NCBI GenBank assembly: GCA_964023205.1
Contig: OZ026835.1
Span: forward strand, 4,794,414 to 4,858,413
Source of the DNA: Lutraria lutraria
Taxonomy: Eukaryota > Mollusca > Bivalvia > Venerida > Mactridae
DNA length: 64,000 nucleotides
Direction: 5' to 3'
The position numbers were made by a program, and so were the translations under genes. The notes beneath the pieces are model-generated. The model was not told where the DNA came from. It ran no database searches and saw only the letters and a program-made list of their open reading frames with translations. Below are positions 25,910 to 37,508 of this stretch, in pieces. How positions within the stretch are numbered: the first letter of the stretch is position 1; every line of letters starts with the position of its first letter.

Positions 25910-26651
25910 GAGTATTATAAATAGCATCCCTGGTTAGTCTTATTTCTTCTTGTTTTGTCGCTTTTATATTATGCAGTTGTTTAAGATTACGCGGTTTTCC
26001 CACTGCATCATGACCTGTAATGTTTTCACACACCAGGTTTTTGTATACTTTGTGAGCCTTTTCGACTTCTGTTTTTTATTGAATATTTTCAATGACTGAC
26101 GGTTTGGTTCTAAAGAACGGCTGAGTTCTTTTTGAATTTCCATGTGGAACTGGCTCAGACAAACTTGAATCGCCAATGTAATGCACTATGCATATCGACT
26201 CGGGCTCATTTAGTGGAAAGTACACTTCCTTTCTAAAGTTCTTGTTCGACTTCCCATTTGTTTTGATATAATAATAAGATTTCAAATACTTTGGGTTTGT
26301 CCTAGGTAGTTGTTTTCTATTTCCTTGATTAGTCCATCTGAAAGTTTAGTTACATGGCTATATATATTTGTATTTCATTATAAGTTTTAAATTCATAATA
26401 CGTCATTATACGTAACAATTAATACAATTATACCAACAATAAAAAACAACTTACGTGTGGCCATCAGCCTTCCAATCATTTTTCTGCAGAGGATTGTCAG
26501 TTTTAAATAGATACAATTCACTACCAACGGGTCGAAATGTTATCTCAGAAGTTGTATTTTCTAGTTGGAACAAAGAAAGGATTTCATTTAAGCCCAACGA
26601 AGTGTGTCGAATAAATTTACCGTCTTTACAACCTAAGGCAGCCTGTGCCAT
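25910..26651 (-). pseudogene. Degraded two-exon gene copy with a CG-1-like domain
   Basis: Exon 1 runs 26651-26455 (MAQAALGCKDGKFIRHTSLG at its start, KNDWKADGHT at its end) with a GTAAGT donor. Exon 2 starts at 26301 after CCTAG, and the split Thr codon restores the frame. Exon 2 shows VHYIGDSS and a PHGNSKR..RTKPSVIENI pattern. An in-frame TAA follows (26076-26078). The frame then continues sensibly as KAHKVYKNLVCEN and GKPRNLKQLHNIKA to a TGA at 25896. The single stop inside conserved-looking sequence marks it as broken. The pattern resembles a multi-copy uncharacterised protein family of molluscs, with a likeness to CG-1 DNA-binding domains (a basic region and a VHYLGD-like motif). That assignment is from memory of the pattern, not a search. 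Confidence 0.6.
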
Positions 26652-26741
26652 TTCATCTAAATATCATACATGACGACGTTACCTAGCGACGTTCTATTTA
26701 CGACGTTCCGTATTGTTCCGACACTAAAGATTAAATTGTTC

Positions 26742-27438
26742 CGTTCCGTGTTTTCTTGTATGTTCCGTGGTATAATACCACTGTTCCGTGTTTTCTTGTA
26801 TGTTCCGTGGTATAATACCACTGTTCCGTGTTTTCTTGTATGTTCCGTGGTATAAGACAGCTGTTCCATGTTTTCTTGTATGTTCCGTGGTATAATACCA
26901 CTGTTCCGTGTTTTCTTGTATGTTCCGTGGTATAATACCACTGTTCCGTGTTTTCTTGTATGTTCCGTGGTATAATACCACTGTTCCGTGTTTTCTTGTA
27001 TGTTCCGTGGTATAAGACAGCTGTTCCGTGTTTTCTTGTATGTTCCGTGGTATCTTACCACTGTTCCGTGTTTTCTTGTATGTTCCGTGGTATAAGACAG
27101 CTGTTCCGTGTTTTCTTGTATGTTCCGTGGTATCTTACCACTGTTCCGTGTTTTCTTGTATGTTCCGTGGTATAAGACAGCTGTTCCGTGTTTTCTTGTA
27201 TGTTCCGTGGTATAATACCACTGTTCCGTGTTTTCTTGTATGTTCCGTGGTATAATACCACTGTTCCGTGTTTTCTTGTATGTTCCGTGGTATAAGACAG
27301 CTGTTCCGTGTTTTCTTGTATGTTCCGTGGTATAATACCACTGTTCCGTGTTTTCTTGTATGTTCCGTGGTATAAGACAGCTGTTCCGTGTTTTCTTGTA
27401 TGTTCCGTGGTATAATACCACTGTTCCGTGTTTTCTTG
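26742..27438. repeat. 40-bp minisatellite, 17 copies
   Basis: The unit is CTGTTCCGTGTTTTCTTGTA followed by TGTTCCGTGGTATAATACCA, exactly 40 bp. Only the last ten bases vary: TATAATACCA (A), TATAAGACAG (B) or TATCTTACCA (C). The order is A A B A A A B C B C B A A B A B A. Type A units contain the inverted repeat GTGGTAT-A-ATACCAC. No stop occurs in any minus-strand frame of the unit, which creates a 254-codon artificial ORF. The array begins about 90 bp upstream of the ATG of the gene copy at 26651. Confidence 0.97.
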
Positions 27439-27566
27439 GTCTTGTATTGTTCCGTTCCGTACTGTTCCGTTCCGTTTTGTTCCGTTCCGTACTGTTCCGT
27501 TTTGTTCCGTTCCGTACTGTTCCGTTCCTTTCCGTTTTGTTCCGTTCCGTACTGTTCCGTTCCGTG
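27439..27566. repeat. GTTCCGTTCC microsatellite-like tract
   Basis: Irregular runs of TGTTCCGT, TCCGT and TACTGTTCCGT continue directly from the 40-bp array. They share its TGTTCCGTG core, so they look like a decayed or simpler form of the same repeat. Confidence 0.85.
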
Positions 27567-27574
27567 TTTTAGTA

Positions 27575-27730
27575 ATGGTCGTTTTATTTACAAGCGGTGT
27601 CGTGAGAATAGCACGTCGTTTTATTTACAAGCGGTGTCGTGAGAATAGCACGTCGTTGTATTTGCTTTACGGTGCCGTAAGAATTGGACGTCGTTTGAGT
27701 TACAAACGGTGTCGTGAGAATAGCACGACA
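27575..27730. repeat. 37-bp minisatellite, right block, about 4 copies
   Basis: The same GCGGTGTCGTGAGAATAGCA unit and phase direction as the block at 24925-25909. The two blocks are separated by about 1.67 kb holding the broken gene and the 40-bp array. Confidence 0.9.
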
Positions 27731-28365
27731 CAAACTAAAAAACAAGGGCGTATGTGCGACTCCACCAAGAGATTAGCTATACACTAGATCATGAAATGAT
27801 AACAATGAAATAATTTTAACACCTTTTATACCACTGTGCTAATGCTTGTAAAAAACTTTTGAATATGTATATTTTACTCGTATACTAAAGGTATATCTAA
27901 TAAATCTATTTTAGTATTTAATGTAATGTATTTTCATGGGCTGGTTAATGGTAAATTATACTTAGTGCATTTTTATTTGAGTGACAAAATACTGACCAGT
28001 TTAATAGTTATTTACCAAAAATTAAAAGCATGCGTATTTACGTTCATATTGTAATATTTGTGCATTTTTAAAAGAATTATTGGTCATACTTTAAACAACA
28101 AGAATTCAATTATTGAAGCACTAGCAATTAAGAGAATGTCGATATTTACTTACCTGGACAAATCAGTTTGGTTTATTCTATATATTCATTGTATACATCA
28201 ACAAAAATGCATTCAGTGTACAGATATACCCATTTTAGACACATTACAAGTTAAAAGAATTTAAATGATATTCAAGACATTGAAATCCTCTGCAATGTCG
28301 GTGGAATGATACTAACATTCATGCAGTCAGTATCACACAACATAATCATTTGAAGATAGACAGAT
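27731..28365. other. No gene seen
   Basis: AT-rich sequence between the minisatellite and the LINE remnant. Short ORFs only. Confidence 0.5.
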
Positions 28366-30080
28366 ATTTTATTTAATTCCAAAAGGCTTTAAAGCCCACA
28401 ATGATATACACAGCACAATACAAACAGTGTGGTACAATGAATTATACAAATATATTATTACATTTAACAATATTATGGAGAAGATCAGAATATAAAGTAG
28501 ACTTATAATAATTCTTCTTCTTTAAGTATAGAAAGTACTAAAAAGTGAGATTTACAAATATCTATTATGAGATAGCAGTTGAAAATTAATACATATTACA
28601 TAATATATATTCGCATAAATATAGAAAATGTGAACAATTTTATACGATATCAGTTATTGTACAGGATATTATTTCTAATTTCAAACGCATTATAAATGTA
28701 ATTAATTTTTTTATCTTCAGTATTGATCAATTTTATGAATTTTAACATGTTAGGTCTAACCCAGTACTTCATTGGAATGAACTTTTTACGCTGATCTTTA
28801 TATATATTACACTCGATTATATAAAGATATTCATCTTCAATCTGAAGTAAAAATCAATGAAACAATACATTCAATGTACATCGTAATTTTTACGAAAAAT
28901 GGAAGGTGTTAAAAACTTTAAGACAACAAAGACTTATAACACAATGACTTCAACGCAATGATCATATATCAACACAACTATAAGCAATGCCAAAGCATTG
29001 CTAATCTTATAAAAACAGATCAAGTAGGTGATAACATCTACGCAGCAATGAAACTTAAAGTACATTTATCTGGATCATGCATTTTACAACAGTCAAATGC
29101 AATATTATAAAAGTCATTTATAAAATAACATTCATACTCACGTCTGTACGTTCATATTCTGAGTTAAATCTTTATCTGAGTCGCCCATAGGGTGGGGGTG
29201 GCAATGAATGTAACCAAATAACCAAGTAATATAATGGTCAGTTTTATTTCAGGATTCATGGGTGGAGGGGAAAAGTGGCCAGGAGGGTAAAAATTGCCAA
29301 GATTGTATAATTTAATTGTATTTGAAGACAAAGAGAAAAAGTGGACTGGAGGGTAAAACCTAGCCGAGAATGTATGGTTTAATTATTTCTGAAGATATTT
29401 TAAGGGGGAAATGTGGTCAAGAAGGTAAAAACTAGCTAAGACTGTATGGCTTAATTATATCTGAAGCCAAGAGGAAAAAGTGGCCAAGATGTTAAAAATA
29501 GCCAAGAACCATAATGCAATAGCAATATTACAAGGGTTGTTTAGGGGAGAAATGACCTTGGCCACTTTTTTTCCTTGGGGGAAATTAGGGTCTAGGCCAA
29601 TCTGTTGTACTTATTTTCATTAGTTCTTAATAATTTAATCCAATATTTTATAATAGTTACTTGTCTCAAAGTATGCAAATTCAGGCGACATTGTTCTCCA
29701 TAAACAAAATCATTTTCCTTTGTATATAACCCCATACCTGACTTGCATAGGCGTTATTAACTAATCGAAGAGTTCTAATCTATGTTTTAGAGATAAATCC
29801 GTGAATTTGTACAAGTGTTTGTTCATTTTGAAAATATATAGGCCTACCTTTTAGAGCTTGACCAGACAAAACATTTTGAGCATTTGAAAAAGATCCACCG
29901 AGCTGAAAACTATTCCAAGATATGTGAGTTTATCGACTATTTCTAAATCAATATTATTATAATAAAACTTCGTATTTTCCGATATTCGTCCTGTCTGTCT
30001 GAAAATCATAACTTTGGTTTTATTTGTATTAACTACTAATTTCCATCTATTACAATATAATACAAACATAAACATACACT
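28366..30080 (-). mobile_element. 5'-truncated non-LTR retrotransposon (CR1/jockey-like LINE)
   Basis: The minus-strand frame at 30075-29851 reads like the thumb part of a LINE reverse transcriptase: NRWKLVVNTNKTKVMIF, then DLEIVDKLTYLGIVFSS. Further on, at about 28700-28850, comes a typical LINE C-terminal stretch: CNIYKDQRKKFIPMKYW and RPNMLKFIKLI. The 3' end has a GGGCTTTAAAGCC hairpin followed by AATAAA near 28370. The catalytic core is missing, and the middle carries unrelated tandem sequence (29268-29515), so it is dead. Confidence 0.75.
29268..29515. repeat. Degenerate 65-75 bp tandem repeat, about 3.5 copies
   Basis: Each copy carries AAAGTGG, then GGTAAAA, then CTAGCCAAGA-like, GTATGGTTTAATTAT and GAAGA-like words. 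Copies have drifted far apart. It sits inside the LINE remnant. Confidence 0.55.
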
Positions 30081-30649
30081 TGTAACATATGCGTAAACTA
30101 TAAGCAACATTTTACAAACATTGAAAATAACAAATAAATGTAACAGAACGGAACAAAATCACCAGTTTACAAAAACAGTACAGTAATTGTCTAGCTAAAT
30201 TTGTGAATGTGAGAATTTTGTTAATTAAGTAAAAATAATTGTCAGAAATCAAAAGTAAGAAAAGAATAATAAGCATTTAGCCTCCATACATACAATATAC
30301 TGTGTCGCATTGTATATACTTCTGGAATGTAAGTACTTCGTAAAGCAATGCAAATTCCTCTTAGTGTATGTCGTCAGTGTTTTTCCTCTTTATCTATATG
30401 GTCAATTAATTCACCAGTAGTTTACATTACAAACATAAGTCCTTGCTGTGATTCAAAAAATATTTTTTAATAATGATAGAATTATCATGGTCCTTACCTC
30501 ATGTGTCAGTGCTATCCGGAACATAATAAATAGAATCGAAATGTTGTTTTCGTTATCTCGTATCCAAATGAAATTTAGACGATCGAAAGGATTATAAAAT
30601 ATAAAATCCTATTCCATGACCCCAAAAAAATCGTAAACACAAATAGCTC

Positions 30650-30955
30650 CGAGCCTGTGTGCGGAACAATCAGTGTTAGTAGATCTGCACCAGTTGTACA
30701 ACATGTTTTGTTATAATAACCAACTTCTCTGTATAAATCACTTGGACCAGCAGTGGAGGATGTAGCATACTCATTACTGGTATATATGGCGCTTTGTTTA
30801 GCCCATTATGTTTTCATTTAAACTTTTGATTTAGATATTGTCATTAGGCTTTATTCAGTAAAGCTTCCTTTTGTTATATATGATTTGTTAGAACCTTATA
30901 CTGTGTATAAGGTCTCTGGCTTTACAAAATAAAGCCCTTTCTCAATTCAATTTTG
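30650..30955 (+). mobile_element. Possible LINE 3' end
   Basis: Ends with GGCTTTACAAAATAAAGCCC, a hairpin enclosing AATAAA, like the 3' end of the LINE at 28366 but on the other strand and with a different sequence. No reverse transcriptase coding is visible upstream, so only the terminal part is supported. Confidence 0.35.
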
Positions 30956-31093
30956 TGTCGTTTTCGTGTAACATACAAGCTTCACCAGTCACCAACACCA
31001 TGAGGATTATATATGACATGTTTTCACATTGATCATCACTGAGATCACGAGTCAATGGTATTTTAGGGTCTGTGGACCTAACCTTCTCCTCAT

Positions 31094-31553
31094 CATAGGC
31101 ACTCGATTTCGTGATTTTTATACGTTTACAGACGTTATTTTTCAATTTCACACATCAAACAACGCAAATCTGTCAAAAGAAAAATCTTCATTTTTTCCCT
31201 TATTGAGTGTATAAAATCCAAGGTAGTGAACTCGCCATCTTTTCGATTGACGGTAGTGACGAAAATAAGCGTGGATCCCGGCTTTCCTTGTAAAAGCTGT
31301 CAAAACGTTTAAAGTTGGGGAACACTACAACGAAAGCAAGGTTCCCGGAAAGCACGTGCAGATTAGAAGGAAAGCCGGGACCCACGCTTATTTTCGTCGA
31401 AAAGATGGCAAGTTCACTACCTTGGAGTATTTTATACACTCAATAAGGGAAAAAATGAAGATTTTTCTTTCGACAGGTTTGTGTTGTTTGATGTGTGAAA
31501 TTGAAAAATAACGTCTGTAAACGTATAAAAATCACGAAATCGAGTGCCTATGC
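31094..31553. mobile_element. Foldback element with arms of about 190 bp
   Basis: The left arm 31094-31289 and right arm 31367-31553 are near-perfect reverse complements. Both contain ATAGGCACTCGATTTCGTGA at the outside and GGAAAGCCGGGA/TCCCGGCTTTCC at the inside. The left arm has a short insertion (GACGGTAGTGAC). The loop is 77 bp. No coding is evident. It is a non-autonomous DNA element or a large hairpin. Confidence 0.85.
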
Positions 31554-32187
31554 TCCTCATCAAACTAAGTAGGAACACAAGCTGATGTATCGAGCTTTAG
31601 ACACATGAGGTACAATGCCCATATGAAAATACATTCATGTAACAATGTTTATTTTTACTACATTAGAATGGAATAAACCTTGTTGTTTCATCCAAAGACT
31701 AACCAGAGACGTACAAAATCTCTGGACTAACCAATCACTAATATTGCTCTGTTACATAATTCAGCTAGCTTTATAAAGCATAACATACAGCTCTGCCAGA
31801 TTATTGTACACTGTAGATAGGAGAACGTTGTCGCAAGCTATCTGATCTATGTAGACATGCACCATCGCCTCAGCTTCTATGTTATACAATGAACTCATCT
31901 AGTTAGCTATATTACAATATAAACTATAAAGCCAAATCCCCAACAAAGCAATACCAGTAATATAACTGTATACGTATCACAGCTCCATTCAACAAGTGAA
32001 TGACTTAGTGTTCAGTATTGGTCTGAGCTGAAAGAGATGTTTTAAGTGTATTCCAAAGGAACTTTGCCTCATCATTGAATGATTTTATAGAATAATCTAC
32101 AAAAATCCCAGGGCCACCAGTGTTGTTGCAACAAAGTAAAGCCTCTTTTTTTCAATAGATTGATGATTTGATCTCACTATAACAAAC
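31554..32187. other. No gene seen
   Basis: AT-rich intergenic sequence with no recognised feature. Confidence 0.5.
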
Positions 32188-32495
32188 CCAACAGGTTAAC
32201 TCAGTAGTAATATAGAGCCTTGGTCTATTGATCAAGAGGTTGTGAGTTCGAGCCCTGGACTTGGCTCACACTGTCTGCGACAAATCTGACTGAAGATATA
32301 ACACCCTGTGTTAAATGTCCTCCACCTCTTAATCATGTGGAGTAGCTTGGCAGTATCTCGCAGATAGAATATGGTTAGTACTGGTTAAGGACTAAAAATG
32401 AAGTCTATGGAAGCTGGTTAGGATAACTGTCTGCCACGATATAACTGAAATAATGTTGAATATGGCGTTAACTCTGATGAAATAAATAAATCATA
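32188..32495 (+). mobile_element. tRNA-headed SINE, family C
   Basis: The head has an A-box-like TTAACTCAGTAGTAATATAG and a B box GAGTTCGAGCCC. The body includes GTACTGGTTAAGGACTAAAA, and the tail reads ATGTTGAATATGGCGTTAAC then AAATAAATAAATCA. A second copy lies on the other strand at 47747-48036. Confidence 0.8.
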
Positions 32496-33254
32496 ATAAA
32501 AATCACTAATTTAGGACATTTTGCTATGTTTCCCCCAGAGATATTGCGACCACATTTAATGAAGAACTTTTTTGCCCAAATGGTGTTTTTATATTATCTA
32601 ACAGTATTAGTATTCCTTGTAAAATTGAAGGAATAATTATACGAAAAACAACAACAAACGCACTATTTTACTTTATTCCACTTTACTGAAACAATATACA
32701 CATACAGAATAACGTATTAACGTGCAAAATATTAGCGACATGTACGGTCACCAGATCACGAAATTTCACTAACACACAATTTTTATCATTTTCCATTGAA
32801 AATGTCGAAAATTCTTATTCACTAAAATCACCACAGAATTTCTCTTACCTTGTATTCATCAGACATGTTTGCAAGAATGATATTTTCAATTCAATTGAAA
32901 AGTGTAATCTAGTGCAATTGAGGTAAGCAACTAGAAGAATGTACTACATGTATATCATTCTTATATATTAGAATAATGACTAACAACATAAAATATGAAT
33001 TTAGGTAAATTGATTTGCAATATTGTAATGAAATGTTTCACTAGAATGCAGGATACGGCAGTTTTTTTTTCTAAATTTCAATTACTGTGATGTAAATCAG
33101 TAGAAATATATGTCACAAGTGACCTTTTTATTGTAAAGCACAATATTTGGAGATTTTGTAGTACACTGGAGATAAGAATTAAAAAATTCTCTGTTTATGT
33201 GATGAAATTTGTAAGCTAAGGAGTTTACTGATTAACAATATGCTGATGAAATTT
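32496..33254. other. No gene seen
   Basis: AT-rich intergenic sequence with no recognised feature. Confidence 0.5.
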
Positions 33255-33468
33255 CGTTTGTATGTTTAAGTTTTAGCCCCTTTTCAACAGACAGTTCCTG
33301 GGAAGAACCAGTCCTAGACTCCCATCCTCCATAAGCAACTTCCTACATGTACTTTCTCACATAAAGAGACATGGTCGGTGGCTAGGCTCGAACCCATGAC
33401 TCTCTATCAATGAGAGGTTACAATGATTGGAAGTCAGTGACCTTGACCAATCCACCATGGAGACAGGT
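33255..33468 (-). mobile_element. tRNA-Leu-like SINE, family A, copy 1
   Basis: The head on the minus strand has the B box GGGTTCGAGCCTAG and a class II tRNA-like insert (ACCTCTCATTGATAGAGAG). The body holds GAACCAGTCCTAGACTCCC and the tail the CAACAG..TTTTAGCCCC motif on the plus strand. It lacks the TCATATGAGGTGGACAG segment present in other copies. Confidence 0.8.
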
Positions 33469-34170
33469 CGCTAATGCAGTAAATGTATGTTTAGGTGTTT
33501 TTTTTAAGCTAAATTGTTAGCTACTTCACAAACATTCAATTCTGATGTTTACAACATTTGTTCACATTTCTTTATCAATAATAAACATATTTTCTGTGAT
33601 AAAACAACTTTTAAATGCATCCAAGATTTTCATACGCTGATAAGCCCTCTGGCTTGTCTCAGGTATTGTTATTGATCTTTCATCTCATGATCAAAAATAA
33701 AACTCTGGCTTCTGACATTATTTTCCTCCTCATTGCGAAATAAAGTCAATTAAGCTCTGCATAATATTAAACTGTTACAAATTAAACTAAAATCAAAACT
33801 GAACTTTCACTTAAAATAACACTACGGCTACCCTATACTATTCTAGCTCAACTTCTGAGAACATATTTTAGAGTTATTATTACCAGAAACAAAATTCTCA
33901 AAATAAAAAATACTGGGATAAACCATAAACCAATGACAAAAAAATTACGGACAAATTACGTCGGACACTTTTCTATAAAATAAGATCAAAATTTTGACAC
34001 AAATAACTAACTGAAATCTTTAAAAGTCAAATTAATAATTACAACTAAATAGAAGTTTTTTAAGCTCTGATTGACGACGAAAGCTGTCTGGTTTGTTAAG
34101 CAAACTAAAATCGCCCAACAACCAAACTGAAGGAGGAAAATAACAGAGCCTTAAAACAACGAAAAACAAG

Positions 34171-34206
34171 GTCACATGATCAAGTCACATGACCAGGTCA
34201 CATGAT
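34171..34206. promoter_or_regulatory. Three clustered TCACATGA E-box motifs
   Basis: GTCACATGAT, GTCACATGAC and GTCACATGAT lie at 34171, 34184 and 34197, spaced 13 bp apart. The motif fits MiT/TFE-type E boxes (M-box, CLEAR-like). No gene start is recognised nearby, so a function is not shown. It may simply be a short tandem repeat. Confidence 0.4.
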
Positions 34207-34316
34207 CAGTACTGGGAATAATGTATGCACCAAGTGCTCGTAAACAAACTTATACAGGTGAAAATATAATAAAGAATACATAACACTTCAAAGCTAATTA
34301 AAACAAAATTAACATG

Positions 34317-34498
34317 TACAGTCAAACCTGTTTTAGTGGCCACCTTTGAATAAAGGCCACATTTTGAATAAAGGTCATTCTTGAAAAATCTGTCAGTAAT
34401 TGATTTGAACAAAATACTCTCCGAAAAATGACCACCTGTCCATAAAGGACATTTTCGGTCTTTCCCAAGGGTGGCCTTTGTTCACAGGTCTGACTGTA
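34317..34498. mobile_element. MITE with TACAGTCARACCTG ends (copy 1)
   Basis: Left end TACAGTCAAACCTG; the right end read backwards is TACAGTCAGACCTGTGAACA. GGCCACCTTT/AAAGGCCACC arms lie inside the ends. It is related to 47476-47669 and to the fragment at 57440. The ends suggest a non-autonomous pogo or mariner-like element. Confidence 0.7.
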
Positions 34499-36721
34499 GT
34501 TTATAAATGAAGAGTCAAAAACTTAGTTCACAAATAAGATCAATAATTTTAATTCAACTTTCAGTCTTTGAGCAAAATGTAATAATAACAAAAAAATAAG
34601 ATCCCATGTTGTGACGGAAAAAATATTTCAACTGCAGAACAGTGTAATACAATTTAGCCGTATTGTAGCAGGTTTGGTAAAACATACATTACAAATATGG
34701 CATACTTCTAATGGTTATATTCATTTTAATATATTACTAATAACTAGAAGTTAACATGAAATACCAGTTCAGAATGTATAGAAGTAAGAAAAATAATACA
34801 TTTGACAAAAAAGCTACAAAATTGTAAATTTTAAGAAAAATAAGAAATATGATAATTTGCAAGCAAAAAATCATTAGTATCGCACATTAACAGTTAGTAC
34901 CACTAAAATGTGTACTTTCGAGGAAAATTTTTTTTTACTAGAAAACAACAACAAAACAATACAAAATATTTCAATGTGAGAGTTTTGTGCCATCTACAGA
35001 CCAAGTTATTGTTCATGGCTCTATTGGCACAGGTATAAAATAAACTAGTTATAGATCAGTGAAATATTATACAAATAGTTCCACCATCAATTAGTGCACA
35101 ATAACTCCACTTTTTCTTTCCAAATTAAACATCACACAAATGTTGTTTTTAACCCAAAATTTGAGCTGAGAATAACAAAAGTATACCAAAAAACTTAACA
35201 AGCATGTTATTAGTAAATTAAACTCAATTCAAAATCACAGATCAAAGGTCATATTAACCGTTATTAGTAATTTAAGACATCAACGGCAAGAATGAATTAT
35301 ATCTACTTCTGCTTCTAAGTTATCATCACATTCAATACTTTATACACTAAATCAATTACATTCAACTATTATGGATGACAGTTCATTTAGTTAATTCAAG
35401 CACCCATACTGGCCATGTAATGCCAAAAATACATGAAGCTTTTATTCATTTTAAGATGCACACATTCACGAAACACTTGACAATCATACAAGCATAATAA
35501 ATAAATCTAATGAACGGGATGTTTTAGTATGATATACAAATTATGAGAAAAATTTCACATGTAGAATTCACCAAACCATGTGATGATTAATTTATAGTGT
35601 GTAATGTACATTTTTATATAAAACATGCATATTCATGACATTCGTCATAAATAAACCAATGAAATGGAATTATGAAAAGTAATATGAAAAATTTGTAGTT
35701 TTTTGAAATTTTCATACATTAATATTGCTACAATTAATCACTAAAAGCTACATCATTCAATTACAATAACGATCATAATTATCAAATCTTGTGTAAATCA
35801 ACTACAAATCAATAATTTATGCCTGGCTCCAAGCAGCTTGATAAAAAACATTATAAAAGCAAGATTTATTCTTTTAAGTTCAGAATAAGTTCAATGGAAG
35901 TGAATGTGCTTCGTCTGTAATTTTAAAAATCTTAATTTTTTTTTATATATTTCAGTGATTAATGAGAGACTTTAAGCGTTTAATCACAAAGCCAGAACAA
36001 TATTAATCACATGATGTACATATTTAATTAACAAATCCACAACACTAATTAAGGTCAAAAAGTTGACAGATCAGCACAAAATTCATGTAACAACCAAGTT
36101 AAGGTATACATATACATATCTTCAAGATTACAGTCAATTGTACAATTATATACCAAAATAATCAATTCTAAGAGTATATAGAACTCTGGAAAAATGTGTT
36201 TAAAAATCTTGATAAAATGTCTCATATATATCATCATGCTTCTAAAATATTTTAAAGTAATGAAAATAGTTAGTTGGCACAATGATTGAGTGACCTACAA
36301 ATGAATTTATAATTCATTATACCGTTATATATGACTCAATGCCATATATCAAACTTTGAAAAATATATGTGAATCAATCACTTAGTATGTGTTAGATAAT
36401 GTCACTATTGAGAGAATAGTATGATAATTTTGGAACATAACTGTACAATCTCCAACATATCACCAGTTAAATCACAGCTTTAACACATAATATATTAAGA
36501 ACACAAAAATGCTGGGGAGGTATATTCCCATAACATACAGTGAGACTGGCAAAGGGAGGCAATTATGGTCCAGGAATTTGGCACCAATCCAATGTGTTGG
36601 GTTTTCATATCAAAGGGAGGTAATCCATACTACCAAAAATTGTTCCCTTTGTGTATGGGTTAGCTACCTTGTTAATAACAAAACACGTAAAATGTAGTGT
36701 GAGAGAGTTATTGCACAAAAT
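34499..36721. other. 3' flank of the MAP7-like gene, no gene seen
   Basis: Very AT-rich sequence. Only short chance ORFs. It could include a long 3' UTR if a distal poly(A) site is used. Confidence 0.4.
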
Positions 36722-36727
36722 TTTATT
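36722..36727 (-). promoter_or_regulatory. Candidate polyadenylation signal of the MAP7-like gene
   Basis: AATAAA on the minus strand, 366 bases past the stop codon at 37093. It is the first canonical hexamer downstream. Positional inference only. Confidence 0.4.
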
Positions 36728-37092
36728 ACAAATTACTACAAGAATAACAATCTTAACGAAAACAGAAAAAAAAACAAGTTAACACAATTTTCATCTTGAT
36801 TAAATCTAACCACATCTTGACTTCATTCGATATTCAAAATTATTAAAAAATATCACATTTGTTCAATAGTATTTACTTGACTTAAGAAATTTGAATATGC
36901 ATAAATATTATCATTATCTACATTTACCATAAATCTGAAAAATTCAAAATAAGATGATAAATAAATTATTACATTTTCTTGAGTGTCCAAATTACTTCCC
37001 TGATTGTAATACAAAACATTAACAACTAACTCATGCACTTAGTAGTAACATGAAAAAGGTACTTAGAACAATATAATACTTTTCCCTGGATG

Positions 37093-37508
37093 TTAAACAA
37101 GATTGAGAGTGTAAGGGGCATCCCCCTGGACCATTCTCCACAACTGCCCCTCCTCCGTCTCACTGTCTTCCTCCCCGTCCCCTATACCATAAACTTCAAG
37201 CACTTTACAAGTCCGTGAGTAACTATGACCCATTACCCCTTCTACATCTAACCACATATTGTCCAATTTCTCAACAGCTTCAGGGTCTTCACGGAGCTTT
37301 TGTTCTAATGTATCACTAGAATTAATTGATGCATGGTTACCAACCGACACATACTTGAAGTCTGTATTATTATATTTAAGATTATTGTTTACACTTGGGG
37401 AGCTGTGGTGTGAAGCCCCAATAGCTTCCTGTTTGTCCATGCCAGCATCTAGCTGCTGATTGGATGAAAGATCTGCAGTTACCATGGATGCATTCACATC
37501 AGTGGAAT
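37093..37508 (-). CDS. MAP7-like gene, last coding exon
   Basis: Encodes DSTDVNASMVTADLSSNQQL through EEDSETEEGQLWRMVQGDAP and ends at a stop at 37093. The most obvious acceptor (TTTTTAG at 37526-37525) would put the previous exon out of frame and hit TGA within five codons. An acceptor at CATGAAG (exon start 37508) keeps the frame. A missed micro-exon between 37525 and 38347 is the alternative. The open protein-like frame makes the exon itself likely. Confidence 0.68.

Noticed and set aside
26657..27421. 254-residue repeat protein on the minus strand
   Set aside because: It arises because the 40-bp unit has no stop in any minus frame. The opposite strand is also largely open, and no gene signals flank it.
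24925..27730. CRISPR array
   Set aside because: The repeats are contiguous, with no unique spacers, in a eukaryotic context.
36055..36282. 75-codon minus-strand ORF downstream of the MAP7 stop
   Set aside because: It lies in the AT-rich 3' flank with no motif or splice support.
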